Shown here piece by piece: positions 52,757 through 62,369 of a stretch of DNA of 64,000 nucleotides. The notes beneath the pieces were generated by a model, which was given only the letters and a program-made list of their open reading frames with translations, did not search any database and was not told where the DNA came from. Positions within the stretch are counted from its first letter, which is position 1, and the number at the start of each line of letters is the position of its first letter. Source of the stretch: Rhodospirillales bacterium (GTDB lineage: Bacteria; Pseudomonadota; Alphaproteobacteria; Acetobacterales; Acetobacteraceae); the NCBI GenBank assembly GCA_947447625.1, contig CANFKS010000006.1:1-64000 (forward strand), given 5' to 3'. A program made the translations under genes and the position numbers.

Positions 52757-54568
52757 ATGAACGCCATCACGAAACCTTCCCTCGGCGCCTACAACGTGAT
52801 CGACCACACCTATGACGTGCTGGTGGTCGGCGCCGGCGGTGCCGGGTTGCGCGCGACCCTTGGCATGGGCGCGGCCGGGCTGCGCACGGCCTGTATCACC
52901 AAGGTGTTCCCGACCCGCAGCCACACGGTCGCGGCGCAGGGCGGCATTGGGGCGGCGCTGGGCAATATCGGGCCGGACGATTGGCGCTGGCACATGTATG
53001 ACACCGTGAAGGGGTCGGACTGGCTCGGCGACCAGGATGCCATCGAATATATGTGCCGTCAGGCGATTCCGGCGGTTCATGAGCTTGAGCATTTCGGCGT
53101 GCCGTTCAGCCGCACCGAGGACGGGCGGATCTATCAGCGCCCGTTTGGCGGGCATATGACGGAATACGGCAAGGAGCCGGCGATGCGCGCCTGCGCTGCG
53201 GCCGACCGCACCGGCCATGCCATTCTGCACACGCTGTATCAGCAGAGCCTGAAGCATGAGGTCGAATTTTTCGTCGAATATTTTGCCCTCGACCTGATCA
53301 TGGATGAAGACGGCGTTTGCCGCGGCGTGATGGCGTGGTGCCTTGAGGACGGCTCGATGCATCGGTTCCGGGCGCAGACCGTGGTGATGGCGACGGGCGG
53401 GTATGGGCGGGCGTTCCTGTCCTGCACCTCGGCGCATACCTGCACCGGCGATGGGTCGGGCATGGTGCTGCGGGCCGGGTTGCCGGCGCAGGACATGGAG
53501 TTTGTGCAGTTCCATCCGACCGGCATTTTCCCGGCGGGCTGCCTGATCACCGAGGGGGCCCGCGGCGAAGGCGGGTATCTGACGAATTCTGAGGGCGAGC
53601 GGTTCATGGAGCGCTATGCGCCGACCGCGAAGGACCTCGCCTCGCGCGATGTGGTGTCGCGTTCGATGACGCTGGAGATCAATGCCGGGCGGGGCTGCGG
53701 GCCGAACAAGGACCACATCATGCTCCATCTGGAGCATCTCGGCGCCGACATCCTGCATGAGCGCCTGCCCGGCATTTCCGAGACGGCGAAGGTGTTTGCC
53801 GGCGTGGATGTGACGAAGGGGCCGATCCCGGTGCTGCCGACGGTGCACTACAACATGGGCGGTATTCCGACGAATTACCACGGCGAAGTGCTGCGCCCGA
53901 CCAAGGACAATCCGGACGCAACCGTCCCGGGCCTGATGGCCGTTGGCGAGGCGGCCTGCGTTTCGGTTCATGGCGCGAACCGCCTGGGCACCAATTCGTT
54001 GCTCGACCTTGTGGTGTTCGGCCGCGCGGCGGCGATCCGCGCCGCGGAGACGATCAAGCCTGGCGCGAGCCAGCCGACCCTGCCGGCGCGGGCGGGCGAG
54101 AAGTCGCTCGACAACCTCGATCGGGTCCGTCACGCCAAGGGCGGCAGCAAGGTGGCGGACCTGCGGCTCGACATGCAGCGCACCATGCAGGCGCATGCCG
54201 CGGTGTTCCGCAACTCCAAGAGCCTCACCGAGGGCGTCGACAAGATGAGCACGCTGTGGGGCCGGATGGACGACATGCAGATCACCGATCGCAGTCTGAT
54301 CTGGAATTCGGACCTGATGGAGGGTCTCGAACTGCAGAACCTGATGGGCAACGCGATGACCACCATCGTTGGCGCCGAGGCCCGCAAGGAAAGCCGTGGC
54401 GCGCAGGCGCATGACGATTTTCCGGATCGCGATGATGAAAACTGGATGAAGCACACGCTCGCCTGGTGCGACGACAAGGGCAAGGTGACGCTCGATTATC
54501 GTCCGGTGAAGATGCAGACGCTGACCAACGAGGTCTCCGTCTTCCCGCCCAAGAAGCGCGTCTACTAG
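52757..54568 (+). CDS. sdhA: Succinate dehydrogenase flavoprotein subunit
   Basis: A 603-residue catalytic subunit oxidising succinate to fumarate. FAD-binding [13 protein letters not shown] is near residue 24, the covalent-FAD His is in [16 protein letters not shown], and substrate residues lie in [20 protein letters not shown] and [20 protein letters not shown]. Normal length. It is followed after 12 bp by sdhB. Confidence 0.98.
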   Translation: MNAITKPSLGAYNVIDHTYDVLVVGAGGAGLRATLGMGAAGLRTACITKVFPTRSHTVAAQGGIGAALGNIGPDDWRWHMYDTVKGSDWLGDQDAIEYMCRQAIPAVHELEHFGVPFSRTEDGRIYQRPFGGHMTEYGKEPAMRACAAADRTGHAILHTLYQQSLKHEVEFFVEYFALDLIMDEDGVCRGVMAWCLEDGSMHRFRAQTVVMATGGYGRAFLSCTSAHTCTGDGSGMVLRAGLPAQDMEFVQFHPTGIFPAGCLITEGARGEGGYLTNSEGERFMERYAPTAKDLASRDVVSRSMTLEINAGRGCGPNKDHIMLHLEHLGADILHERLPGISETAKVFAGVDVTKGPIPVLPTVHYNMGGIPTNYHGEVLRPTKDNPDATVPGLMAVGEAACVSVHGANRLGTNSLLDLVVFGRAAAIRAAETIKPGASQPTLPARAGEKSLDNLDRVRHAKGGSKVADLRLDMQRTMQAHAAVFRNSKSLTEGVDKMSTLWGRMDDMQITDRSLIWNSDLMEGLELQNLMGNAMTTIVGAEARKESRGAQAHDDFPDRDDENWMKHTLAWCDDKGKVTLDYRPVKMQTLTNEVSVFPPKKRVY

Positions 54569-54580
54569 AGGTATCGTCCG

Positions 54581-55363
54581 ATGGTCGAATTCAACCTGCC
54601 CAAGAACAGCCGGGTGCAGCCCGGCAAAGTCTACAAGGCGCCGGCTGGGGCCAAGCGCGTCCGCAGCTTCAAGATCTATCGCTGGAACGCCGATGACGGC
54701 AAAAATCCGCAGACCGATACTTTTGAGCTCGATCTCGACGCCTGTGGCCCGATGGTGCTGGATGCGCTGATCAAGATCAAGAACGAGGTGGACCCGACCT
54801 TGACGTTCCGCCGCTCCTGCCGCGAGGGCATTTGCGGCTCCTGTGCGATGACGATCGACGGGTCCAATACGCTGGCTTGCCTCAAGCCGATCGAGGACTG
54901 CAAGGGTGACATCGCGATCAGCCCGCTGCCGCATATGCCGGTGGTGAAGGATTTGGTGGCGGACTTGTCGGGCGCTTACGCCCAGCTGCGCTCGATCGAG
55001 CCGTGGCTGCAGTCCGACACGCCGCCGCCGCCGGATGGGGAGCGGTTGCAGAGCAAGGACGAGCGCGCGCTGCTGGACGGGATGTGGGAATGCATCCTGT
55101 GCTTCTGCTGCACCACGTCGTGCCCGTCCTATTGGTGGAACGGGGATCGCTACCTTGGCCCGGCCGTGCTGCTGGCGGCGTATCGCTTCATTGTGGACAG
55201 CCGGGACGAGCGGACCGGGGAGCGGCTCGATGCGCTGGAGGATCCGTTCAAGCTGTATCGCTGCCACACCATCATGAACTGCACGCAGACCTGTCCGAAG
55301 GGGTTGAACCCCGGCAAGGCGATCGCGCAGATCAAGACGCTGATGATGGAACGCCAGGTCTAG
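54581..55363 (+). CDS. sdhB: Succinate dehydrogenase iron-sulfur subunit
   Basis: A 260-residue electron-transfer subunit with three clusters: 2Fe-2S ligands in [12 protein letters not shown], the 4Fe-4S in [17 protein letters not shown] and the 3Fe-4S with [18 protein letters not shown]. It moves electrons from FAD to quinone. Last gene of sdhCDAB. Confidence 0.98.
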   Translation: MVEFNLPKNSRVQPGKVYKAPAGAKRVRSFKIYRWNADDGKNPQTDTFELDLDACGPMVLDALIKIKNEVDPTLTFRRSCREGICGSCAMTIDGSNTLACLKPIEDCKGDIAISPLPHMPVVKDLVADLSGAYAQLRSIEPWLQSDTPPPPDGERLQSKDERALLDGMWECILCFCCTTSCPSYWWNGDRYLGPAVLLAAYRFIVDSRDERTGERLDALEDPFKLYRCHTIMNCTQTCPKGLNPGKAIAQIKTLMMERQV

Positions 55364-55365
55364 CC

Positions 55366-56007
55366 ATGGGCGGCCGGGCTCGGGTGAGCCTGGTCGGGTC
55401 CCTGCTTGGGGATCATGCGTTTTTACGGGCGTGGTGGAGCAACTGGGCCGAGGTTGTGCCCGGGAAGATCTATCGCAGCAATCATCCCGGACCGGGGCGG
55501 CTGCGCCGTGCGGTGGCGCGGTTCGGGTTGCGCACGATCGTCAATTTGCGCGGCACGGCGCCGAATGTGGCGACCGCCTTGTCGGCTGAAGAGGCGGCGC
55601 GGCTCGGGGTCGAGACGGTCTACATGGCGTTCGAGAGCCGGGGCGCGCCGCATCGCGAGCGGATTTTGCGGTTCCATGAGATCTATCGGACGATGAGGCT
55701 GCCGGCGCTGTTGCATTGCAAATCGGGGGCTGACCGGGCCGGGCTGGCCGCGGGGCTGGTGGTGTTGTTCGAGGGGGGGACGGCGGCGGCGGCGGCGCGG
55801 CAGTTGTCGTGGCGCAGGCTGCATGTGGCGGTGTCCCCGACCGGCATCCTGGATGCGTTTTTTCGCATGTATGCCGCCGAGGGCGAGGGGCGCAAGGCGT
55901 TCCTCGACTGGGTGCGCGAGGATTATGACGAGATGCGTCTGCGGCGCGGGTTTAGGCCGTGGCGGCTTGGGACATTCCTGACGGATACGGTTTTGCGGCG
56001 GGAATAG
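55366..56007 (+). CDS. Dual-specificity/tyrosine-phosphatase-like protein
   Basis: A 213-residue cysteine phosphatase. The P-loop HCKSGADR (HCx5R) near residue 115 contains catalytic Cys and Arg; the earlier segment RSNHPGPGRLRRAVARFGLR and IVNLRG resemble the DSP family. It could act on phosphoproteins or phosphoinositide-like substrates. It begins two bases after the sdhB stop and may be cotranscribed with sdh, with no obvious functional link. Confidence 0.87.
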   Translation: MGGRARVSLVGSLLGDHAFLRAWWSNWAEVVPGKIYRSNHPGPGRLRRAVARFGLRTIVNLRGTAPNVATALSAEEAARLGVETVYMAFESRGAPHRERILRFHEIYRTMRLPALLHCKSGADRAGLAAGLVVLFEGGTAAAAARQLSWRRLHVAVSPTGILDAFFRMYAAEGEGRKAFLDWVREDYDEMRLRRGFRPWRLGTFLTDTVLRRE

Positions 56008-56066
56008 GGTCTTTGCGCGAGCGGCGATCGCGGGCAGAGTTCGTGGATGCGAGACAGGGCGGCGGC

Positions 56067-57065
56067 ATGATGCGCGGGTTGGGTATGCGGCGGGGGTCGG
56101 CGGGGCTGCTGGTGCTGCTTGTGCTTGCCAATATTGCCGCCTGGGCGTGGGCGTGGGCCGGATTTGCCGGGCATTCCGCCCTGCTCGGCACGGCGCTGCT
56201 GGCCTGGGTGTTGGGTCTGCGCCATGGGGTGGATGCCGATCATATCGCGGCGATCGATACCTCGGTGCGCAAGTTGATGCAGGAGGGCGGGCGGCCGGTT
56301 GCGGTGGGGACGTGGTTTGCGCTCGGGCATGCGACGGTGGTGATCCTCGCCAGTGCTGCGATTGCGCTGCTGGCGGCTGCGATGGAGGGGCCGCTCGCGG
56401 ATATGAAGGGCAATCTGGGACTTTACGGCACGCTGCTGTCTGGCCTGTTTCTGCTGGTGATGGCCGGCATGAACCTGGCGATCCTGCGCGCGACCTGGCG
56501 CAATTTTCGGCGGCTGCGGCGCGGCGCGGCGGTGGCCGAGGCGGATTCGTCCTTGGTGGGCGGGGGTCTCGCACGGCTATGCCGGCCGTTGTTCAGGGTG
56601 GTCACACGAAGCTGGCATTTGTATCCGGTCGGCATGCTGTTCGGGCTCGGATTCGACACCGCGACGGAAATCGGACTGCTCGGGATTTCTGCCGCCGAAG
56701 CTGCCAAGGGAACGTCTCCGCTGCTGATCATGGTGTTCCCGGTGCTGTTCACGGTGGGCATGGCGCTGGTGGATACGGCCGATTCGGTGCTGATGGTGGG
56801 GGCCTATGGCTGGGCCTTCCTCGATCCGCTGCGCAAGCTTTGGTATAATCTCACGATTACGGCCGCCTCGGTGCTGGTGGCGGTGCTGATCGGTGGGATC
56901 GAGTTGCTCGGGCTGCTGGTGGATCGGTTTGGGCTGGATGGAGGGGTTTGGACGGTCGTGGCGGAGCTCAATTCGGATATGGCCAATTTCGGCTTTGTGG
57001 TTGTCGCGCTGTTTGCGTTGAGTTGGCTGGTCTCGGCAGCGATCTATAAATGGCGGCTGGCATGA
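56067..57065 (+). CDS. NiCoT-family nickel/cobalt transporter
   Basis: A 332-residue permease with about eight hydrophobic segments. The signature LRHGVDADHIAAIDTSVRKL in TM2 provides metal residues, with LGFDTATEIGLL later, as in HoxN/NixA. It takes up Ni or Co; metal preference cannot be read from this. ATG 56067 begins MMRGLGMRRG; upstream frame is not homologous. Confidence 0.93.
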   Translation: MMRGLGMRRGSAGLLVLLVLANIAAWAWAWAGFAGHSALLGTALLAWVLGLRHGVDADHIAAIDTSVRKLMQEGGRPVAVGTWFALGHATVVILASAAIALLAAAMEGPLADMKGNLGLYGTLLSGLFLLVMAGMNLAILRATWRNFRRLRRGAAVAEADSSLVGGGLARLCRPLFRVVTRSWHLYPVGMLFGLGFDTATEIGLLGISAAEAAKGTSPLLIMVFPVLFTVGMALVDTADSVLMVGAYGWAFLDPLRKLWYNLTITAASVLVAVLIGGIELLGLLVDRFGLDGGVWTVVAELNSDMANFGFVVVALFALSWLVSAAIYKWRLA

Positions 57066-57739
57066 GCCGGGGGTTTCAGGGGTTCCAGCCGGCGGCGGCG
57101 CAGTTTTTTGCGGAGCTTGCCGTCAACCAGGAGCGGGGCTGGTTCAATGACAACAAGGCGCGCTACGCGCGCGATGTGAAGGCGCCGATGGGGGCGCTGA
57201 TGGATGATCTGGCCGCTGAACTGGCCCGGCGCGGCATTCCGATCACGGGCGATGCCAAGCGGGGGCTGTTCCGGATTCATCGTGACGTGCGGTTCAGCCA
57301 CGACAAGGCGCCCTACAAGACTCATGCCGGCGCGGTGCTGACACGCGACGGGCGCAAGGGCACGCCGGGGCTGCTGTATTTCCATCTGGCCCCGACCGGC
57401 TGCTTCATGGCCGCGGGGTTCTATCATCCGGACCCCTCGGAACTCTCCCGCATGCGCGACAGCGTGGCCTATGGGCCGAAGGAATTCGCGGAGCTGGAGA
57501 CACATCTTGCGGGTCATGGCCTCGCTTTGTCGCGCGAGGAGACGCTGAGCCGGCTGCCACGGGGCTATGACATGATGGCCGACAGCCCGCACGCATGGGC
57601 GATCAAGCTCAAGAACTATGTGACCTCGCGGCCCGTGCCGGACGAGGCCCTCGCCACGCCGGCGCTGGTCGGGCATATCGCCGACTTTGCTGCCGTCACC
57701 CTGCCGCTGCTCGAATGGGGCTGGGACGCACTTTCCTGA
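57062..57739 (+). CDS. DUF2461 / TIGR02453-family protein
   Basis: A 225-residue conserved protein. The core FFAELAVNQERGWFNDNKARY, FRIHRDVRFSHDKAPYKTH and YFHLAPTGCFMAAGFYHPDP are diagnostic. Function of the family is not established. Its ATG overlaps the NiCoT stop (ATGA). Confidence 0.9.
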   Translation: MSRGFQGFQPAAAQFFAELAVNQERGWFNDNKARYARDVKAPMGALMDDLAAELARRGIPITGDAKRGLFRIHRDVRFSHDKAPYKTHAGAVLTRDGRKGTPGLLYFHLAPTGCFMAAGFYHPDPSELSRMRDSVAYGPKEFAELETHLAGHGLALSREETLSRLPRGYDMMADSPHAWAIKLKNYVTSRPVPDEALATPALVGHIADFAAVTLPLLEWGWDALS

Positions 57740-57753
57740 ACGAGAGACATCGC

Positions 57754-58242
57754 ATGAGCTTTCCCACGCCTTTTGCCCAGCACCGGGCCGAGGTGCTGCC
57801 GGCCTGGATCGACGGCAACAACCACATGAACATGGGCTACTACACCGTGTTGTTCGACCTCGCGACCGACGATCTGTGGGACGCGTTGGGGATCGGGCGG
57901 AGCTACAAGGTGGAGCGCGGCTGCGGCACGTTCGCGGCCGAGGGGCATATCATCTACGAGCGCGAGATGCTGCTGGGCGAGCGCGGGCTGGTGCATAGCC
58001 GGGTGGTCGGGGTGGATGCCAAGCGGCTGCACATCGCGCATGAGTTGTTCCGCGACAAGGACGGGCTGCGGGCAGCGGCGCAGGAGTTCATTTTTCTCAA
58101 TGTCGATCTCGGGCGCCGCAAGGTGACGCCATGGCCGGAGGATATCCTGCCGGTGCTGCACCGCGCTGCCGCCGCCCATGCCGCGCTGCCACCGCTCGAC
58201 TGGGCCGGGCGGCGCGTGGCCTTGCCGGCGCCGCAGCGGTGA
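57754..58242 (+). CDS. Hotdog-fold thioesterase, copy 1
   Basis: A 162-residue acyl-CoA thioesterase of the 4-hydroxybenzoyl-CoA type. WIDGNNHMNMGYYTVLFDLA holds the active-site region. It may release a free acid from a CoA ester such as those of carnitine or betaine catabolism; substrate not evident. It overlaps copy 2 by GTGA. The pair shares WID-N-HMN-YY-VLFD and probably arose by tandem duplication. Confidence 0.87.
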   Translation: MSFPTPFAQHRAEVLPAWIDGNNHMNMGYYTVLFDLATDDLWDALGIGRSYKVERGCGTFAAEGHIIYEREMLLGERGLVHSRVVGVDAKRLHIAHELFRDKDGLRAAAQEFIFLNVDLGRRKVTPWPEDILPVLHRAAAAHAALPPLDWAGRRVALPAPQR

Positions 58243-58721
58243 GCAACTTCCCGACCCCCTTCGCGCGCTTCGAGGGCGTGGTGCGGCCCGAGTGGATCGA
58301 CCCCAACGGGCACATGAACCTCGCCTACTACCTGGTGCTGTTCGATCATGCGCTGGACGCGATCTGCGAAGTGTTCGACCTCGACTGGGCTTATACCAAG
58401 CGGACCAACCAGAGCATGTTCGCGGTCGAGACCCATACGCTCTACCAGCAGGAGTTGCTGGAGGGTGAGCGCGCGGTGGTGCATTCCTGGGTGCTTGGCG
58501 TGGATACCAAGCGGGTTCATGTGGCGCAGGAGATGTATCGCCTGCCCGATATGACGCGGGCGGCCTGCTGGGAGGCGATGATGCTGCATGTCGATCTCGC
58601 CAGCCGCAAGGTGGTGCCGTGGCCGGAGGCCCAGCGGGTCCGGATGGAGACGGCGGCGGCGGCGCATGCTGCCGTGCCGCCGCCGGACTGGGTGGGTCGC
58701 AAGGTGCAGATGCGCCGGTGA
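58239..58721 (+). CDS. Hotdog-fold thioesterase, copy 2
   Basis: A 160-residue paralog of the preceding gene with WIDPNGHMNLAYYLVLFDHA as active-site region. GTG 58239 is the start, coupled to the stop of copy 1. The two may form a heterodimer, since hotdog proteins work as dimers; that is inference. Confidence 0.87.
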   Translation: MSNFPTPFARFEGVVRPEWIDPNGHMNLAYYLVLFDHALDAICEVFDLDWAYTKRTNQSMFAVETHTLYQQELLEGERAVVHSWVLGVDTKRVHVAQEMYRLPDMTRAACWEAMMLHVDLASRKVVPWPEAQRVRMETAAAAHAAVPPPDWVGRKVQMRR

Positions 58722-58776
58722 CGGAACGCTGTTGCGCGCCCTGTTTCCGCGCCGGATCACCCTATATAAACGAAGT

Positions 58777-59841
58777 ATGTCCATAGATCGCCGCCTGACC
58801 GCCCAGCACGACCCGATCGCCCGACGCCGCGTGGCGTTATGGCTGTTCGTGACGTGCGGGATGATCCTGGTCATGATCGGCCTTGGGGGCGCGACCAGGT
58901 TGACCGGGTCGGGGCTGTCGATCATGGAGTGGGCGCCCATCATGGGCACGCTGCCGCCATTGTCCGAGACGGAATGGCAGCGGCTCTATGCGCTGTATCA
59001 GAAAATCGCGCAGTACGAGTTGATCAACAAGGGCTTTGGGATCGAGGGGTTCAAGGCGATTTTCTGGCTCGAATGGGCGCATCGCCTGTGGGGGCGGCTG
59101 ATCGGGCTGGTCTTTATCGGGCCGCTGCTGTGGTTCGCCTGGACGGGCGCGGTTGGACGGCGGCTGCTGCCGCGGCTCGGCCTGCTGTTTGTGCTGGGCG
59201 GCATGCAGGGAGCGGTCGGCTGGTTCATGGTCGCATCGGGGTTTTTCCCGGACAGCACGGCCGTCTCGCCGTATCGGCTGGTGGTCCATCTGACGTTTGC
59301 GTTGGTGCTTTATGCGGCGCTGCTCTGGATCGGGCTGGGCGAATGGCGGGGTGATGCGCCGCGCGATGCGGCTGCGCCGCGCGGGCTGCGCTGGCTGGCG
59401 CGCGGCCTTGCGGGGCTCACCGCGGTTACGATGCTGGCAGGGGGGTTCGTCGCCGGACTCAAGGCCGGCTTTACATACAACACATTCCCGCTGATGGATG
59501 GGCGGCTGGTGCCGGCGGGATATGCCGACCTGTCGCCGTGGCTGCGCAACCTGACCGAAAATGTTGCCGCCGTGCAATTCGATCATCGGTTGCTCGCAAG
59601 CCTCGTGTTGCTTGCCACGCTCGGCGCGGCCCTGCGCTATGTGCGGCACGTGTCCGGGCTTGCGGCTCGGGCGTTGCTGGTTTTGAGTGTCTCGGTGATC
59701 GCCCAATACGTGCTGGGCGTGATGACGCTGCTGTGGGTCGTGCCGGTTTCACTCGGCACCGCCCATCAGGTGCTGGCGGTGCTGGTGCTGACCGCAGCCC
59801 TTGTTCTGTTGCACGCCACGCGTGCCCCCTCTTCGCGCTAG
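58777..59841 (+). CDS. ctaA: Heme A synthase (CtaA/COX15)
   Basis: A 354-residue inner-membrane enzyme that oxidises heme O to heme A for cytochrome oxidase. Eight TM segments; LGGATRLTGSGLSIMEWAPI opens the first region, FWLEWAHRLWGRLIGL carries a heme His and the second half has QFDHRLLASLVLL and GTAHQVLAVLVL with matching His. Length fits COX15-type enzymes. ATG 58777 follows a TATATAAA stretch. Its TAG stop is the start of repeat copy E. Confidence 0.94.
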   Translation: MSIDRRLTAQHDPIARRRVALWLFVTCGMILVMIGLGGATRLTGSGLSIMEWAPIMGTLPPLSETEWQRLYALYQKIAQYELINKGFGIEGFKAIFWLEWAHRLWGRLIGLVFIGPLLWFAWTGAVGRRLLPRLGLLFVLGGMQGAVGWFMVASGFFPDSTAVSPYRLVVHLTFALVLYAALLWIGLGEWRGDAPRDAAAPRGLRWLARGLAGLTAVTMLAGGFVAGLKAGFTYNTFPLMDGRLVPAGYADLSPWLRNLTENVAAVQFDHRLLASLVLLATLGAALRYVRHVSGLAARALLVLSVSVIAQYVLGVMTLLWVVPVSLGTAHQVLAVLVLTAALVLLHATRAPSSR

Positions 59842-59943
59842 AGCGGGATGCCTTCTGACCGGCGAAGGCATCCCGCTCTAACTCTTTGTTTGATCGCCTG
59901 ATTCGGATTATTTGGCGATCCTGCCCACCGTCATCAGGCTCTA
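59839..59943. repeat. Dispersed palindromic element, copy E (full length, inverted)
   Basis: A 105-bp copy in the opposite orientation to A and C: TAGAGCGGGATGCCTTC pairs with GAAGGCATCCCGCTCTA around 59840-59880, then the degenerate first stem-loop to CTCTA at 59943. The ctaA stop codon is its first three bases, and it lies just before the ribosome site of tldD. Confidence 0.92.
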
Positions 59944-59952
59944 GGAAACCCC

Positions 59953-61413
59953 ATGTCCGCTTCCCTCGCCGGCCAGACCCCGCTTGCCACGACCGATGCG
60001 CTGTTTTTCGATCGTCCCGACGCGGCGCTTGACCGCGATGCGGCGGCACGGCTGCTGGGTCGGGCCCTGGCCAATGCCGATGATGGCGAGTTGTTCCTGG
60101 AATACCGGGAGAGCGAGTCCATCAGCCTCGATGACGGACGGATCCGCAGCGCCGAGTTCGATACCTCGCTTGGCTTCGGATTGCGTGCCGTGGCGGGCGA
60201 GGCGACGGGCTTTGCCCATGCCGGGGAAATCAGCGAGGACGCGCTGAAGCGGGCGGCGGCGACGGTGGCGGCGGTGGCTTCCGGACACCAGGGCGTGGCG
60301 GCCGAACCGCCGCGGGCGAGCAATTCGCGGCTCTATAGCGCGGTGAGCCCGTTTGCGGGGACCGATTTCGGCAAGCGGACCGGCCTGCTGGCGGAGATCG
60401 ACCACTACGCGCGCGGCAAGGACGCCGGGGTGCGCCAGGTGATGGCATCGATCACCGGGGAATGGCAGGCCGTGCAGATCCTGCGCGCCGATGGTGGGCG
60501 GGTGGCGGATCTGCGGCCGTTGGTGCGGCTCAACGTGTCGGTCGTGATGGAGAAGGACGGGCGGCGTGAAACCGGCAGCTATGGCACGGGCGGTCGGTTC
60601 GACTATGGGCGGATCATGGAGGAGGGCATCTGGCGCGCTGCCGTCGACGAGGCGATCCGTCAGGCGCTGGTCAATCTCGACAGCCGGCCGGCGCCGGCGG
60701 GGGAAATGCCGGTGGTGCTGGGCTCGGGCTGGCCCGGCATTCTGCTGCACGAGGCGATCGGGCATGGGCTGGAGGGCGACTTCAATCGCAAGAAGACCTC
60801 GGCGTTCTCGGGCCTGATGAACCAGCGGATTGCATCCCCCGGGGTTACGGTGGTGGATGACGGCACTTTGGTGGACCGTCGCGGCAGCATCACGGTAGAC
60901 GACGAAGGGACTCCATCGGGTCGGACCGTGCTGATCGAGGACGGGTATCTTCGTGGATATTTGCAGGACCGGTTGAATGCCCGCCTGATGGGGGTACAGC
61001 CGACCGGAAACGGGCGCCGGCAGTCCTACGCGCATGCGCCGATGCCGCGGATGACCAACACCATCATGCTGGGCGGCCAGCACACCCGCGAGGAGATGAT
61101 CCGCTCGGTGAAGCGCGGCTTGTTCGCGGTGAATTTCGGTGGCGGGCAGGTCGACATCACGTCGGGCAAGTTCGTTTTCTCGGCGAGTGAAGCCTATATG
61201 ATCGAGGACGGACAGATTACGTACCCGGTAAAAGGCGCGACCTTGATCGGCAATGGTCCGGATGCGCTGACCAAGGTGGAGATGATCGGCGATGACCCGG
61301 CGCTTGACCCCGGGATCGGCACGTGCGGCAAGAATGGCCAAGGCGTGCCGGTGGGTGTGGGACAACCGACGTTGAAGGTGTCAGGGTTGACGGTCGGCGG
61401 GACAAGAGCGTGA
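59953..61413 (+). CDS. tldD: Metalloprotease TldD
   Basis: A 486-residue zinc protease subunit that acts with TldE/PmbA on unfolded or modified peptides and, in some species, microcin precursors or CcdA. The zinc motif HEAIGHGLEGD is near residue 265. The region DPGIGTCGKNGQG near the end is typical. TldE is not in the window. An AGGAAACCCC site precedes the ATG. Confidence 0.95.
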   Translation: MSASLAGQTPLATTDALFFDRPDAALDRDAAARLLGRALANADDGELFLEYRESESISLDDGRIRSAEFDTSLGFGLRAVAGEATGFAHAGEISEDALKRAAATVAAVASGHQGVAAEPPRASNSRLYSAVSPFAGTDFGKRTGLLAEIDHYARGKDAGVRQVMASITGEWQAVQILRADGGRVADLRPLVRLNVSVVMEKDGRRETGSYGTGGRFDYGRIMEEGIWRAAVDEAIRQALVNLDSRPAPAGEMPVVLGSGWPGILLHEAIGHGLEGDFNRKKTSAFSGLMNQRIASPGVTVVDDGTLVDRRGSITVDDEGTPSGRTVLIEDGYLRGYLQDRLNARLMGVQPTGNGRRQSYAHAPMPRMTNTIMLGGQHTREEMIRSVKRGLFAVNFGGGQVDITSGKFVFSASEAYMIEDGQITYPVKGATLIGNGPDALTKVEMIGDDPALDPGIGTCGKNGQGVPVGVGQPTLKVSGLTVGGTRA

Positions 61414-61756
61414 ATTTTCGCTGATTGATTAACATTTTATTGAGACCTGATGTGACACATCCGGTGGCCTCCGATGAAGGAACATTGTGGTTGCGCATGA
61501 TTTCCGATTGACGGATGCACTTGTTTTGCTCGAAAAATCGCGCCGCAGAGCCGCGAAGCGGGCTGCGGGGGGGAGAGAAGGCAGATTAACGCGCGGCAGG
61601 CGAAAATTTAGTCCGTTAATAAGTCGTTTTCTTAGCGTTTTAACGACGTTTTAACGCCGTTAAAACGCTAATGTGCGAACAGGGGTGTTTACTCCTTCCA
61701 ACGCAACCAAGTTGGGCTGCTCAACCCCATAGCCCACCATCGGAAGGACCTTCATC
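61414..61756. other. 343-bp gene-free region with regulatory palindrome
   Basis: I see no gene here. The stretch is AT-richer than its surroundings and holds several TTAA words, a possible -35 TTGACG near 61508 and the large palindrome at 61632-61671. It probably carries the promoter and control sites of the repeat gene at 61757. Confidence 0.6.
61632..61671. promoter_or_regulatory. 40-bp palindrome containing a CtrA-like TTAA-N7-TTAA box
   Basis: Arms TTAGCGTTTTAACG and CGTTAAAACGCTAA match perfectly over 14 bp with a 12-base loop. Within it, TTAACGACGTTTTAAC at 61640-61655 fits the CtrA consensus TTAA-N7-TTAA, and TTTTAACGCCGTTAAAA at 61649-61665 is a nested palindrome. It lies 85 bp before the repeat-gene ATG. 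A transcription terminator is less likely, since there is no T-run. Confidence 0.65.
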
Positions 61757-62248
61757 ATGACCAATTCCAACATTGCCACCGCCGATGCCGGCACGGTTCG
61801 TCTCGGCGCGATCGCGCGCACGCTGCCCGTCGCCGATGCCGGCACGGTTCGTCTCGGCGCGATCGCGCGCACGCTGCCCGTCGCCGATGCCGGCGCGGTG
61901 CGTCTCGGCGCTATCGCGCGCACGCTGCCCGTCGCCGATGCCGGCGCGGTGCGTCTCGGCGCGATCGCGCGCACGCTGCCCGTCGCCGATGCCGGCGCGG
62001 TGCGTCTCGGCGCTATCGCGCGCACGCTGCCCGTCGCCGATGCCGGCACGGTGCGTCTCGGCGCGATCGCGCGCACGCTGCCCGTCGCCGATGCCGGCAC
62101 GGTGCGTCTCGGCGCTATCGCGCGCACGCTGCCCGTCGCCGATGCCGGCACGGTGCGTCTCGGCGCGATCGCGCGCACGCTGCCCACCGCCGATGCCGGC
62201 ACGGTGCGTCTCGGCGCCATCGCCCGCACGCTGCCCGTCGCGACCTGA
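61757..62248 (+). CDS. Protein of nine near-identical 17-residue repeats
   Basis: A 163-residue protein: an 8-residue start (MTNSNIAT), nine repeats of ADAGTVRLGAIARTLPV (residue 5 Thr or Ala, last Thr in repeat 8), and a final AT. It has no Cys, Trp or Tyr, no signal peptide and no TM segment. A GGAAGGA site lies 8 bp before the ATG, which fixes the strand and frame; all other frames are also open because the 51-bp unit is a multiple of three. Most unit-to-unit changes are synonymous in this frame (GCG/GCT/GCC). No family is recognised. Possible natures: a repeat structural protein, a multi-core peptide precursor, or a surface protein. It appears monocistronic. Confidence 0.72.
   Translation: MTNSNIATADAGTVRLGAIARTLPVADAGTVRLGAIARTLPVADAGAVRLGAIARTLPVADAGAVRLGAIARTLPVADAGAVRLGAIARTLPVADAGTVRLGAIARTLPVADAGTVRLGAIARTLPVADAGTVRLGAIARTLPTADAGTVRLGAIARTLPVAT
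61781..62239. repeat. Nine tandem 51-bp units inside the repeat gene
   Basis: Units start at 61781, 61832, 61883, 61934, 61985, 62036, 62087, 62138 and 62189 without gaps. They differ at only a few positions, so they are recent or homogenised by conversion. There are no spacers, which excludes a CRISPR array. Confidence 0.97.
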
Positions 62249-62297
62249 GGCCAGGGCGGTCGCGCGCCGTATGGTTCAGCCGCGTCAGACCTCATGA

Positions 62298-62321
62298 GAA
62301 ACCGGGCCTGCGCCCGGTTTC
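62298..62321 (+). terminator. Rho-independent terminator after the repeat gene
   Basis: A perfect 10-bp stem GAAACCGGGC / GCCCGGTTTC with loop CTGC, 50 bp behind the stop, followed by CCTTGTGTT. It separates the repeat gene from the DUF6065-like gene, although some read-through is possible. Confidence 0.75.
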
Positions 62322-62369
62322 CTTGTGTTCAGCCGGCGCGCCCGGCCTCATCCCGCAGCGAGACCCCGC

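Noticed and set aside
52709-55267. Open frame of about 850 codons on the minus strand
   Set aside because: It is the shadow of sdhA and sdhB, both of which carry complete cofactor motifs on the plus strand.
61781-62239. CRISPR array
   Set aside because: Units are directly joined without unique spacers and the array is coding.
61660-62295. Minus-strand repeat protein opposite the 51-bp array
   Set aside because: All frames of a 51-bp repeat are open; only the plus frame at 61757 has a ribosome site, and unit differences are mainly synonymous in that frame.
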